Virus record (IMG/VR): IMGVR_UViG_3300009034_000114
Span: 1 to 38,690 of that record
Length of the DNA stretch: 38,690 bases
Origin: a virus
Reading direction: 5' to 3' (one strand)
In this document: positions 13,824 through 21,688 of the stretch, in pieces
Layout of the letters: every line of letters starts with the position of its first letter
Numbering within the stretch: position 1 is the first letter of the stretch
Position numbers and translations under genes: made by a program
The notes under the pieces: generated by a model
Databases searched by the model: none
Told to the model about the DNA's origin: nothing
What the model saw: the letters and a program-made list of their open reading frames with translations, nothing else

Positions 13824-14687
13824 ATGCCATATCAATATGTAAAAGAACTTTTGACAAGAGATATAGCTACTGAAGGAGAGCTCCTTATAGAGAAGAAAAT
13901 CTATGACACCTTAATCGACCCTGTTGTTAGAACAAGAATTGGTAGACAAGATGCTGCAATACCTATAGGACCAGGTCAGATTCCAGGTAGCTCTATTGAT
14001 ATCAACCTTGCAAGTCCAAAAACTATGAAAGTAAGGTTAATAGCAGAAGGAGCAGCAGTACCATTCGGACCAATTGAGTTCACATCCTTTAACATGAAGC
14101 CACAGAAGTATGGTCTAAGAATAGCAGCAACAAAAGAAATGATTGAAGATGGAAAGTGGGACGTCCTCGCTTACAACATCAGACAGGCCGGACTTGAAAT
14201 GGCTTACAATGAGGATACAAAGATAATTGAGGATGCTTTGGACAATGCAACAAATACTCAAGCAGGTGGAGCAGCAATCACAATCTCTGACATAACAAGA
14301 GCAATGCAATATTTGGAAGACGAGGATTATAATCCAAAAATAATGTACGTTGGACCAGAAGTTGCAAATGACTTAAGAAACATAGATACTTTTGTAGAGG
14401 CAGACAAGCTTGGTACAAGAGAGGCATTTGAGAACGGACTTATCGGAACAATATTTGGAATGAAAGTAAGAAGATTCTCAGCTAATTCCACCCCAACACC
14501 AGCAACTTATACAAAGTACTCTTACATAATTGACCCAGAGCACGCATTTGTTATTGCAGAGAAGAGACCAGTCACTGTTGAGAACTATGACGACCAAGTG
14601 CATGACCTCTCAGGAGCAGTCGTTACCCAAAGGTTTAAGGCAAGACAACTAAGAGCCGATGCAATTGTCTTGATAACAACTTCCTGA
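13824..14687 (+). CDS. Major capsid protein (HK97 fold)
   Basis: A 287-residue protein. Its position after protease and decoration genes, and segments such as VRLIAEGAAVPFGPIEFTSFNMKPQKYGLRIAATKEMIED (E-loop/P-domain spine), IMYVGPEVANDL, a FGMKVRRFS A-domain strand, and the closing VTQRFKARQLRADAIVLITTS, fit the compact HK97-fold capsid proteins. No long N-terminal delta region is present, so the scaffold function is presumably supplied by the upstream fusion. GAGGTGAA is the ribosome binding site. Confidence 0.88.
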   Translation: MPYQYVKELLTRDIATEGELLIEKKIYDTLIDPVVRTRIGRQDAAIPIGPGQIPGSSIDINLASPKTMKVRLIAEGAAVPFGPIEFTSFNMKPQKYGLRIAATKEMIEDGKWDVLAYNIRQAGLEMAYNEDTKIIEDALDNATNTQAGGAAITISDITRAMQYLEDEDYNPKIMYVGPEVANDLRNIDTFVEADKLGTREAFENGLIGTIFGMKVRRFSANSTPTPATYTKYSYIIDPEHAFVIAEKRPVTVENYDDQVHDLSGAVVTQRFKARQLRADAIVLITTS

Positions 14688-14700
14688 GGTGAACTAAGAC

Positions 14701-15108
14701 ATGACAAATATAAGAGATGGACTTAAAAGAGCACAAGTAGTAGTAGACGACCTATCAGGGACACAACCAGTAATTGAAGCTGTTGAGATAGGTTCTGGAG
14801 CAGTATTGTCAGTAAATATCTCAGGTGGACAAGTTATTGCAGATAAGCATTCAATAATTGGAACAGGTTCTCCTCCAGCATATGGAAGGAGCATCCTAAG
14901 TGGAGAAGGAACATTGGGTGCGGGTTCAAGTGTTTGGGTTGTCTTCGGGAATGCTTTCGCAGCAGCTCCGCATGTAGTTGCAACCTATATAGATAATACT
15001 GTAGCAGCAATATGTGGAAGTCCAATCGGTGCAGGAAGCGTTAATATACTTGGGGAAACTGCAAGCAAGAAATTCCATTGGATAGCAATAGGTTCAGGAG
15101 CTTTGTAA
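14701..15108 (+). CDS. Probable capsid surface/decoration protein
   Basis: A 135-residue beta-rich protein with many Gly/Ser turns (SGEGTLGAGSSVWVVFGNAFAAAPHVVATYID). The 'GTLGAGSS-V-V-FG-AFAAAPHVV' pattern resembles jelly-roll or H-type domains in virion appendages. It follows the capsid gene (GAGGTGAA at 14686-14693) and is followed by a T-rich terminator-like stretch. Specific role not known. Confidence 0.6.
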   Translation: MTNIRDGLKRAQVVVDDLSGTQPVIEAVEIGSGAVLSVNISGGQVIADKHSIIGTGSPPAYGRSILSGEGTLGAGSSVWVVFGNAFAAAPHVVATYIDNTVAAICGSPIGAGSVNILGETASKKFHWIAIGSGAL

Positions 15109-15119
15109 AATCAAGTTTG

Positions 15120-15152
15120 AAGCCATTATTTTTTTGGTAACCTTTTTGGTTT
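15120..15152 (+). terminator. T-rich intergenic terminator-like element (copy 1)
   Basis: AAGCCATTATTTTTTTGGT (15120-15138) followed by more T-rich sequence after the decoration gene. Archaeal transcription commonly stops at T-rich runs. An almost identical 19-base element (AAGCCATTTATTTTTTGGT) lies at 27195-27213 behind another virion gene. Confidence 0.5.
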
Positions 15153-15181
15153 TAATCCCTTTGAGTAGAAAAGGTGATTTC

Positions 15182-15574
15182 ATGAGTACAGATGTTAAGA
15201 GATATATCTTTCAAGGTGCTAGTGGTGCACAAGTATATTCAGACAACAGTGGTAATTTAGATTTATATACAGCCCATGCTATACAAGGAAGATTAAATAA
15301 AGTTACGGTAGTTAGTGGAGACCATGGAAATGGTTCTATATATTTACTTACAAGTGGGACAGGAGAAACACTTCTTTCTAAGACAGCCTTCAGTGGAACT
15401 AGTCCAAGTATAAGTTACCCAAGAGTAAATATCCAAAATAACGCAGGCGTTACTTTAATAGGGGGAAGTGGAAACGTATGGGAGAAATACGCATTGGTTG
15501 ATGAGTTACACTTTGCAGCCTCTGGCCTTGGAAATACCAAATATATCTCTGGAATAACTTTCTATTATGAGTGA
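15182..15574 (+). CDS. Small beta-rich virion protein
   Basis: A 130-residue protein, start at ATG 15182 behind AGGTGATTTC; the frame is open upstream, but only across the T-rich spacer. It is rich in Ser, Gly, Thr and Tyr with repeating strands (LNKVTVVSGDHGNGSIYLLTSGTGE), like decoration or head-fibre proteins. No family recognised. Confidence 0.6.
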   Translation: MSTDVKRYIFQGASGAQVYSDNSGNLDLYTAHAIQGRLNKVTVVSGDHGNGSIYLLTSGTGETLLSKTAFSGTSPSISYPRVNIQNNAGVTLIGGSGNVWEKYALVDELHFAASGLGNTKYISGITFYYE

Positions 15575-15579
15575 TTTAG

Positions 15580-15831
15580 ATGGTAGATAAGAATGGTATG
15601 CTCTTGGGAGAGCTTAAAGCGAGTGTGGACTTTATTGAGGAGTCAATCAGGGATATTAGGATAGATGTAAAGGAAAATAGAAAGAAGCTTACGAAGATGG
15701 ATAGCGCATATATAAAATACATTAGCAGACTTGATAATCATATAAACAATCATAAGAGATTCTGGGCTGGATTAGTGGTGGTATCTGGTACAATAATCTC
15801 AGTATTAGGAATAATTATAAAGTGGTTATAA
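15580..15831 (+). CDS. Coiled-coil protein with C-terminal membrane span
   Basis: An 83-residue protein: a charged helix (residues ~8-58, VDFIEESIRDIRIDVKENRKKL) then one membrane helix (FWAGLVVVSGTIISVLGIIIKWL) at the very C-terminus. This resembles the XhlA/hemolysin-type phage proteins linked with lysis, though the place between head genes is unusual for a holin. The stop overlaps the next ATG. Confidence 0.65.
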   Translation: MVDKNGMLLGELKASVDFIEESIRDIRIDVKENRKKLTKMDSAYIKYISRLDNHINNHKRFWAGLVVVSGTIISVLGIIIKWL

Positions 15832-16163
15832 TGGCAAACTCAACAGCAGATGATGTGAGAGCTGTAACTGGATGGAGTACAGGTCAGCTAAGCGATGCAG
15901 TAATTGGTAGTTTGATTAATTTGGCAGATGCTAGGATTGAACAGGAGGGATTAACTGGAACAGCAGCACAATTGAGAAATCTTTCATCATATTTAACTGC
16001 CCACTATGGCGAACTAAGATTAAGAGGAAATACAACAAACTTCGGAGCAGGAGGAACAAATATAACATTTGGAGAACCAACAGCATGGCTTCAAGAATAT
16101 GAGAGATTTTCAGCAGAGATTAAGGCAGACAGTGGATTATTAAACAAAATATATGGTGTTTGA
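15831..16163 (+). CDS. Head-tail connector (adaptor) protein
   Basis: A 110-residue all-helical protein, start ATG 15831 overlapping the previous stop. It begins with NSTADDVRAVTGWSTGQLSDAVIGSLINLADARIEQE, the layout of gp6/gp15-type adaptors that ring the portal (compare the DUF3199/connector families). It has LSSYLTAHYGELRLRG in the middle. Position right before the head-closure and HK97-gp10-type genes supports the call. Confidence 0.7.
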   Translation: MANSTADDVRAVTGWSTGQLSDAVIGSLINLADARIEQEGLTGTAAQLRNLSSYLTAHYGELRLRGNTTNFGAGGTNITFGEPTAWLQEYERFSAEIKADSGLLNKIYGV

Positions 16164-16524
16164 AGTGTTTGAAGTTCATTATAGTCAGATGATTGACAGA
16201 ATAGGAGATGATGTTTACAAGAAGATATTCACAATAGGCTCAAATGAGTATGATGAGAAAGTCAGGACACTAACAGGCTCAACAGCAGTTAGAATGATAA
16301 TAAACAACGTAAACCCAGAGGATTTACAAAGAATGCCAGAAGGACTAAGAGACCCAGAGAACTTAAGATGTTCATTCAAAGTTGACGGAAGCATATTTAA
16401 TGATGATATAATCACATGGCAAGACAAAGACTACTGGATAGTAGGGAAGGAATCCGTGAGGATGGGAGGAAGTATTACAGCATACACATGTATCTTGAAA
16501 AAAGAATATGACATAGGAGATTGA
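16153..16524 (+). CDS. Head closure / connector protein
   Basis: A 123-residue beta-rich protein between the adaptor and the gp10-type gene. The second half (LRCSFKVDGSIFNDDIITWQDKDYWIVGKESVRMGGSITAYTCILKK) looks like a small beta barrel, as expected for a head-closure (stopper) protein such as SPP1 gp16-type. It overlaps the adaptor gene by 11 bases. Function from gene order, not from a motif. Confidence 0.6.
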   Translation: MVFEVFEVHYSQMIDRIGDDVYKKIFTIGSNEYDEKVRTLTGSTAVRMIINNVNPEDLQRMPEGLRDPENLRCSFKVDGSIFNDDIITWQDKDYWIVGKESVRMGGSITAYTCILKKEYDIGD

Positions 16525-16525
16525 A

Positions 16526-16861
16526 ATGGAAATTAGAGTTGAGTTCGAATCTCAAGAGGGATTAAAGGAAGCGATATCAAAAGGGTTCGAAAAAACAGTC
16601 TTTGATATACTAGCAGATTCGAAAATCGCATGTCCAGTAGATACAGGAGCATTAAAATCATCATTACATACAAAAAAGATAAAAGAAGATGAATATGAAC
16701 TAATAAGCAGATTACCTTATGCTAACAGAATTGAATATGGATTTATTGGAAGAGATAAGTTAGGAAGATTCTACTTCCAAAGGCCTGTCTTCTTTGTGAA
16801 GAGGTCAATTTTCAAGAACATTCCTAAAATAGTAGATAATATAAAGATGTTCTCTAAGTGA
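16526..16861 (+). CDS. HK97 gp10-like head-tail joining protein
   Basis: A 111-residue protein with the clear family signature CPVDTGALKSSLHT (residues 36-49) and YANRIEYGF (about 67-75), followed by the aromatic FYFQRPVFFVKRSIF segment. The family works at the head-tail interface during tail joining or completion. The ATG follows the previous stop by one base (GGAGATTGAAATG). Confidence 0.85.
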   Translation: MEIRVEFESQEGLKEAISKGFEKTVFDILADSKIACPVDTGALKSSLHTKKIKEDEYELISRLPYANRIEYGFIGRDKLGRFYFQRPVFFVKRSIFKNIPKIVDNIKMFSK

Positions 16862-16871
16862 GGAGATACAT

Positions 16872-17267
16872 ATGCCAAATGAAGAAGTACATCTGCTAAG
16901 TGAGGCAGAAATCAAAGAGTACTCCATAACAATCGCTTTCCCAGAAACAGGGGAAGTGAAGCATGTAATGGATAGAAAAGTAATGGGGACTTTGAAATGT
17001 ATAAAGGTTATTCCTGAACTTCCCCAAATTTTAAATATAAAAGTCTATGATGAGGACAATTTCTTAATTTTTGAAAAACCAGATTTAACAATGCCTGGTT
17101 TATTCTATGTTAGAGTTATTCCCCCTCCTTATGAGAAAAGACCCCCTGGACCAGATGAAAAAATGGTAATCTCTGGAGAAGGAGAATATTATCTAAATGA
17201 TGCTTTAACAATTTTATTAAAAGGAACTCCAGATAAGAGGGTTGAAATAAAAATAAGGTGGGAATGA
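16872..17267 (+). CDS. Beta-rich virion protein of unknown function
   Basis: A 131-residue protein with many strands, a proline-rich loop (VIPPPYEKRPPGPDEK) and a final DALTILLKGTPDKRVEIKIRWE. GGAGATACAT precedes the ATG. Located between joining protein and fibre-like genes, so structural; family not recognised. Confidence 0.6.
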   Translation: MPNEEVHLLSEAEIKEYSITIAFPETGEVKHVMDRKVMGTLKCIKVIPELPQILNIKVYDEDNFLIFEKPDLTMPGLFYVRVIPPPYEKRPPGPDEKMVISGEGEYYLNDALTILLKGTPDKRVEIKIRWE

Positions 17268-17647
17268 TGGCAGAAGTTCTTCATGAGCCAATAACGGGAA
17301 GTAATGCAACGTACACAAAAAGTGGAACAATGGTAGCATTAAATACATCCATAGCTGGGTCTGTAGCCACTAATGTTATAACTAGTATAGGTTCATTAAG
17401 TGATTATAATCACGTAGACCTTAATTCGACTGGAACTCAAATAATAGCAGCAAATGCAAATAGAATGTTTGGGGTATTAATTAAAAATCTTGGTATTTCT
17501 GCTTGTTATGTTGCTGGTTCTCCAGTATCAATAACTACTGGATTTGAATTATTAAAAGGAGATGGGATATTTTTGGATGTTATAGATAGAATTGAAGGAG
17601 TTTGTGCTGCTGCAAAAACGGCAACTGTAAGTTATATAGAGGTTTAG
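17264..17647 (+). CDS. Small beta-rich virion protein (fibre/appendage associated)
   Basis: A 127-residue protein; start at ATG 17264 (ATGATG), four bases after AAGGTGG; a GTG at 17258 lies in that ribosome binding site. Thr/Ser/Ala/Ile-rich with strand pattern NHVDLNSTGTQIIAANANRMFGVLIKNLG and SPVSITTGFELLKGDGIFLDVID, typical of small jelly-roll appendage domains. It directly precedes the long fibre-like gene and may be its base (inference). Confidence 0.6.
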   Translation: MMAEVLHEPITGSNATYTKSGTMVALNTSIAGSVATNVITSIGSLSDYNHVDLNSTGTQIIAANANRMFGVLIKNLGISACYVAGSPVSITTGFELLKGDGIFLDVIDRIEGVCAAAKTATVSYIEV

Positions 17648-17650
17648 AAA

Positions 17651-19291
17651 ATGCAATTTTATGCAAATGGAATAAGGAATACAAGTTCTTCGACAGATGA
17701 AGGTATCTTAAGATGGGATGGAACAACAGGAAACCTAGTGCAAGATTGTACAGTCTGTATAGATGATAGTTGTAATATTACAGGAATAAACAATATTACA
17801 ACAACTGGAGATTTAAAACTTGGTAGCAATAAAGAATTAAGATTTTATGAAGGAGTTAATTATATTGGTTTTAAAGCGCCAGCTTTAGGTGCGAATAAGA
17901 TTTGGATATTACCAGCTACAGATGGGGGTCTTAATGAAGTTTTAACCACTGATGGCAGTGGTAACTTATCATGGAGTTCTGCTGGAGGGGCAGACACATT
18001 AGATGATGTTTGTGACAGGGGTTCAACCACTGACCAATCAATAGGAATTGGGGTTGACCCTCCAGCAGCAACATTAGACGTTGTAGGAGCAACCTATCCA
18101 GTTCTTAGAAGTGAAAGAAGTGTTACTGGAAATTATGACACTCTTCTTAATACATGTATGTTAAAGCTAACTACAACAGGTACACTATCTGATGGTGCTG
18201 GCCCATCCTTTCAGTTTGTAATCACAGATAGTAGTGGATTAACAGACCTTACTGGAGCAATAAGCTATTTTGGAGGATATAGAGATGGTGCTGACAATAC
18301 GGGGGGAATATTATTTGGAACATATAATGCAGGAGTAGCTGGTAGTAAAATGTGGCTTGACCACAGCGGGAATTTAGGTATTGGTGATGTTCCAAGTTAT
18401 AAATTGCATGTAGTTGGGAATGCATATATTGGGGGGACAATTGGTATTGGAATTGCTCCTTGGAGTGGTGCAGAATTATACGTACTTGGTCCTAGCGGTT
18501 CTACCACAGTCCGTATAGAAGGACCTAATAACCAAGATGCACGCTTTCAATTGATTGCAGATAGTGCAGACAATGATGCTGATTACTTTATGATAATAAA
18601 AAAGGCAACTGGTAATAAGGTTTTCTTCCAACAAGTTATATCTTCAGCATGGAGAACAGATATTAGTATCTTAAGTAGTGGAGAAGTTGGTATTGGAACA
18701 GAAACCCCAAATCAACTTCTTACAGTTGAAGGAACTGTAGATTTAAAGGAACAGGCATCAGCAAATGCAGATACAGCAGCTTACGGTCAGTTCTGGGTTA
18801 AGAATACGACCCCAAATGAGCCTTGGTTTACAGATGATGCTGGTAACGACATCTTATTAAAACCAACAAGAGAATTCTTTGTTCCTCCAACTTACGGGAC
18901 AGGGGCGCACATAGAATCATTTACCTTTCCTGTATGGAGCTGCATAGGTGCGTCGGGTGAATATGTTAACATGTATTTTCATGTCCCTGCTGATTTTACT
19001 AGTTTAACACAGGTTGTAGTTACACTAATTTCAACAGAGAATGCTTATGTGGCAGTTAAAAGTACTACAAATTGGGGACCTCCAGGAGGAGCTCCAAATC
19101 AGAGGACGGGAAGCACTGGGCCAAGTCAGTTTGCAACAGTTGCAAATAGATTTTATGAACATGATATCACAGGTGGATTTGCAGCAGGTCTTACTGCTGG
19201 TGACCATGTTGGTGTTAGATTTGGTGATAATGGTACTAATGGTAATAATAAAACATTCCATGTCGTAGGACTGTATTTTAGGTATAAGTAA
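17651..19291 (+). CDS. Tail-fibre-like repeat protein
   Basis: A 546-residue protein with repeated fibre motifs: G-IG-x(2,3)-P-x(3-5)-L-x-V-x-G appears as GIGVDPPAATLDVVG, GIGDVPSYKLHVVG, GIGIAPWSGAELYVLG and GIGTETPNQLLTVEG. Such repeats form triple-stranded beta shafts. After the last repeat comes KEQASANADTAAYGQFWVK, common in viral fibres, and a ~110-residue C-terminal domain with SASGEYVNMYFHVPADF-like strands and HVVGLYFRYK, probably the receptor or glycan-binding tip. Unusually, it lies between head-joining and tail genes instead of after the tail tip. Confidence 0.75.
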   Translation: MQFYANGIRNTSSSTDEGILRWDGTTGNLVQDCTVCIDDSCNITGINNITTTGDLKLGSNKELRFYEGVNYIGFKAPALGANKIWILPATDGGLNEVLTTDGSGNLSWSSAGGADTLDDVCDRGSTTDQSIGIGVDPPAATLDVVGATYPVLRSERSVTGNYDTLLNTCMLKLTTTGTLSDGAGPSFQFVITDSSGLTDLTGAISYFGGYRDGADNTGGILFGTYNAGVAGSKMWLDHSGNLGIGDVPSYKLHVVGNAYIGGTIGIGIAPWSGAELYVLGPSGSTTVRIEGPNNQDARFQLIADSADNDADYFMIIKKATGNKVFFQQVISSAWRTDISILSSGEVGIGTETPNQLLTVEGTVDLKEQASANADTAAYGQFWVKNTTPNEPWFTDDAGNDILLKPTREFFVPPTYGTGAHIESFTFPVWSCIGASGEYVNMYFHVPADFTSLTQVVVTLISTENAYVAVKSTTNWGPPGGAPNQRTGSTGPSQFATVANRFYEHDITGGFAAGLTAGDHVGVRFGDNGTNGNNKTFHVVGLYFRYK

Positions 19292-19310
19292 TGTATAGGA
19301 GGTTTAATTT

Positions 19311-19505
19311 ATGTCAGTCATGAAAAAAACAATTGGACAGAAAATATACCCTGAAGTAACATCGGGGATATATGAAATTGCATACAGAAAAGATGGAGGA
19401 ACATGGGTTCATATTGAGGAACTCAATGTTGAAGTCCCTTTGGATATAACTGCTAAGTTAATAATATCCATAGACTGTAATGAAAAGCATGGTGGGGTGG
19501 AATAG
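19311..19505 (+). CDS. Small beta-rich protein
   Basis: A 64-residue protein with ribosome binding site AGGAGG at 19298-19303. Alternating strands (SGIYEIAYRKDGGTWVHIEELNVEVP, then ITAKLIISIDC) suggest a small beta sandwich or barrel. Between fibre and tail-terminator genes; role unknown. Confidence 0.6.
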   Translation: MSVMKKTIGQKIYPEVTSGIYEIAYRKDGGTWVHIEELNVEVPLDITAKLIISIDCNEKHGGVE

Positions 19506-19508
19506 TTC

Positions 19509-19679
19509 ATGGTAGAGGAAAAAGAAGAGAAGAAGATAGAAGTTCCACAAATAAATACACAATCAAAACTAAGAAAAGTAGTTATAGAGACAGATGGGAG
19601 AATAGTTAAAGTGACTCAGAATGAATGTACTGTTTTGGAACTTAGGGAGATAGGAAGACAATTAACAACATTAAGTTAA
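19509..19679 (+). CDS. Small protein of unknown function
   Basis: A 56-residue ORF behind GGGGTGG, with a charged N-terminus (MVEEKEEKKIEVPQ) and a compact beta-alpha C-terminal half (LRKVVIETDGRIVKVTQNECTVLELREIGRQL). It fits tightly between its neighbours. Function not recognised. Confidence 0.6.
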   Translation: MVEEKEEKKIEVPQINTQSKLRKVVIETDGRIVKVTQNECTVLELREIGRQLTTLS

Positions 19680-19687
19680 GTGATTAG

Positions 19688-20134
19688 ATGGCAGCAATAG
19701 CATACGCAACAAGAATACATGATGTAGTATTGAAGATAAGGGATTTGCTTAGAGCAAATGTTACAGACCCAAAGACAGCAACTAGAGTAGCAACACAATG
19801 GATATTCACAAGCTATCCAGAACTTTCAACAAGAATAGAATATCCTTTGATAGCAATAACACATTCAGGAGATACTGCAAGAGGTCTTGGTATGCGTTCA
19901 GAAGGAGAGATATCAACAATGGAACTTGAGATAGATATATTCTCTAAATCCACAAGAGAAAGGGATATAATAACAGACAGTGTGTTAAATGTATTAAGAA
20001 TAAATAGGTTAGAGTTGGTTGATGATAAGATGTATAATTACATAAGAACAAATGCCTTTGATAATAATGCACAACAAGCAGAAGGTATAAACAGAAAGAC
20101 AATTACAGTACAATATGATTTGGTAACAGGATAA
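19688..20134 (+). CDS. Tail terminator (tail completion) protein
   Basis: A 148-residue protein placed directly before the tail tube gene, where tail terminators sit. The pattern ATRIHDVVLKIRDLLRAN, then ELSTRIEYPLIAITHSGD, MELEIDIFSKSTRERDIITDSVLNVLRINR and a final TITVQYDLVTG strand fits the alpha/beta Minor-tail-U-like fold that caps the tail end. Assigned by fold pattern and gene order. Confidence 0.7.
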   Translation: MAAIAYATRIHDVVLKIRDLLRANVTDPKTATRVATQWIFTSYPELSTRIEYPLIAITHSGDTARGLGMRSEGEISTMELEIDIFSKSTRERDIITDSVLNVLRINRLELVDDKMYNYIRTNAFDNNAQQAEGINRKTITVQYDLVTG

Positions 20135-20152
20135 TGCTAAAAAGTGATTTAA

Positions 20153-21109
20153 ATGGTATATATCGGAGATTTAAACCAAGTATGTTTCCAAGAAGAAACT
20201 ACAGGGTCGTATGGAATAGACCAATCAGGAACAAGAAGCTGGATAGGTTTGGTTCAGAATTTCAACCCAACAGAGACAGCAAAACTCCATAATATAAGAG
20301 CAATAGGAAAAGGACAGGATTACGCACAGGTAGTGAAAGGAGGATGGGATATTGCAGGAACAATGGAATTTTTCATCCAAAGAGGAGCAATGTTTAAGTA
20401 TGTAATGGGAGCCCCAACAACAACAGGAAGTCCTACATACACACATACTATGAAAGCAGATGATACCTTAGAGTCTGTCACCTTTGAGCTTGCTCAGGCA
20501 ATAAGTGGAGCTACAAATGACTGGTTGAGAAGATACACAGGAGCAAAGATTAATAGGTATGCAATAAGGGCAACACAAGGAGAACCAGTAATGTGTACTA
20601 TGGACTGGGTAGCTCAGGACGTAACAAGTTCAACAGATGGAGAGAAGTCAGCAGTAATAGAATCAGGAAGTCCAAACTACACAACACCATTTATCTTCCA
20701 TCACGGAAAAGTTACATTAAATGATGGAAGTCCAGATGTGATAGCAGAGATTACTTCCTTTGAAGCAGAGTTAAACAGAAACTTTGTGAACCAACACTAT
20801 GTAGACCAAGCAGGAGTAGGAGAAGAAATAGCTGAGCCAATTGAAACAGGAAGAGACTATAGAGTAACAATGACAGTGAATGCAACAGAGACTAAATGGT
20901 TTGATTATGTAAAAGCAGGAAGTGAGATTGACATACAATTACAACTAATCAGGACATCAGGAACAGATTATGCACAATTTGACTATTATGACGCAAAACT
21001 TGAATCTGCTCCAATAAACGCACCATCAACTGGAGTAATGGAACAAACAATGACATTCAAACCAAAAACAGGAAGCATAGTGGTTGTAGACGGTGGAAGT
21101 CCAATGTAG
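20153..21109 (+). CDS. Major tail tube protein
   Basis: A 318-residue beta-rich protein with the tube-protein layout: NPTETAKLHNIRAIGKGQDYAQVVKGGWDIAGTMEFFIQRGAMFKYVMG at the start, a strand-rich middle, and INAPSTGVMEQTMTFKPKTGSIVVV at the end. It forms the hexameric rings of the tail. It is longer than minimal tube proteins, leaving room for a surface domain. The gene is followed by the tail chaperone pair and tape measure, the canonical order. Confidence 0.83.
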   Translation: MVYIGDLNQVCFQEETTGSYGIDQSGTRSWIGLVQNFNPTETAKLHNIRAIGKGQDYAQVVKGGWDIAGTMEFFIQRGAMFKYVMGAPTTTGSPTYTHTMKADDTLESVTFELAQAISGATNDWLRRYTGAKINRYAIRATQGEPVMCTMDWVAQDVTSSTDGEKSAVIESGSPNYTTPFIFHHGKVTLNDGSPDVIAEITSFEAELNRNFVNQHYVDQAGVGEEIAEPIETGRDYRVTMTVNATETKWFDYVKAGSEIDIQLQLIRTSGTDYAQFDYYDAKLESAPINAPSTGVMEQTMTFKPKTGSIVVVDGGSPM

Positions 21110-21149
21110 TTCAAGTGAGAACTATGTTAGAGCCAAGTGAGGTGATGAT

Positions 21150-21476
21150 TTGGTTAAACTTAAGAAGGGAAAATGGAAAGATGTAGAAGTAACCCTTAGA
21201 GAAATGGAGGTTGGAGAAGACCACGATATGAGGAGAAAAGCCTCTAAATATAGTGTGAAAGGAGTAGGAAGGGCTGCTACACCCTCTGTGGATGTAGACC
21301 CATGGGCATTAGTAGAATGGAGGGTATTTTATTCAATCGAGTCGCCAGCATCCTTGAAAAATATGGAAGAGATTAAGAAACTCAAGAAAAGTGATTTTGA
21401 GTTGATTGTGAGGGAGATAGATAAACTGTACCCTTTAGTAGAAAGCGAGGACAAATCAGAGGAGCAAGCAGAGTAG
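21150..21476 (+). CDS. Tail assembly chaperone (G-like)
   Basis: A 108-residue protein between tail tube and tape measure. Start is TTG 21150 directly after GAGGTGATGA; no in-frame ATG is close. It is alpha/beta with an acidic C-terminus. Its codons 94-96 lie on the canonical -1 slippery heptamer C CCT TTA (21431-21437). A -1 shift there joins it to the frame that ends at 21688, giving a G-T fusion of about 179 residues. Both forms are expected to coat the tape measure during tail assembly. Confidence 0.8.
   Translation: MVKLKKGKWKDVEVTLREMEVGEDHDMRRKASKYSVKGVGRAATPSVDVDPWALVEWRVFYSIESPASLKNMEEIKKLKKSDFELIVREIDKLYPLVESEDKSEEQAE
21431..21437 (+). promoter_or_regulatory. -1 ribosomal frameshift site (CCCTTTA)
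   Basis: The heptamer is in the right phase (TAC CCT TTA) for X XXY YYZ slippage. The -1 frame has its last upstream stop just before it (TAA at 21422-21424) and then stays open past the G stop (21474-21476) to 21688. Position, frame and gene order match the conserved G/GT frameshift of siphoviruses. No obvious strong downstream hairpin is seen. Confidence 0.75.
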
Positions 21477-21688
21477 GATTTACGACAGACCCAGAATTGA
21501 TTGAGCTATGGCAGATATACAAGCTATGCGTAAAATTCAAGAAATTACCCTCGCAGATATATAAGGAAAAATCAGATTTAATGGGTGCATTTTTAGAAAT
21601 AATGGAAGAAGAAGAGAAAAAAGAGGCGGAAGAATATGCCAGAAGTAGGATTGAGAGTCAAAATAAAAGCAGACGCTTCAGAGCTTAA
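21438..21688 (+). CDS. Tail assembly chaperone, T extension (-1 frame)
   Basis: An extension of about 83 residues reached by -1 frameshifting from the G-like gene: RGASRVGFTTDPELIELWQIYKLCVKFKKLPSQIYKEKSDLMGAFLEIMEEEE and a basic end. The TDPELIELWQIYKLCVKFKKLPSQ part resembles T-type chaperone domains that bind the tape measure. No independent start with a ribosome binding site is evident (TTG 21497 lacks one). It overlaps the tape measure start by 53 bases. Confidence 0.75.

Noticed and set aside
19041-19268. Second + frame ORF inside the fibre gene, and a similar one at 27792-27989
   Set aside because: Leucine/glutamine-rich frame shadows of repetitive beta-rich genes, without start signals.
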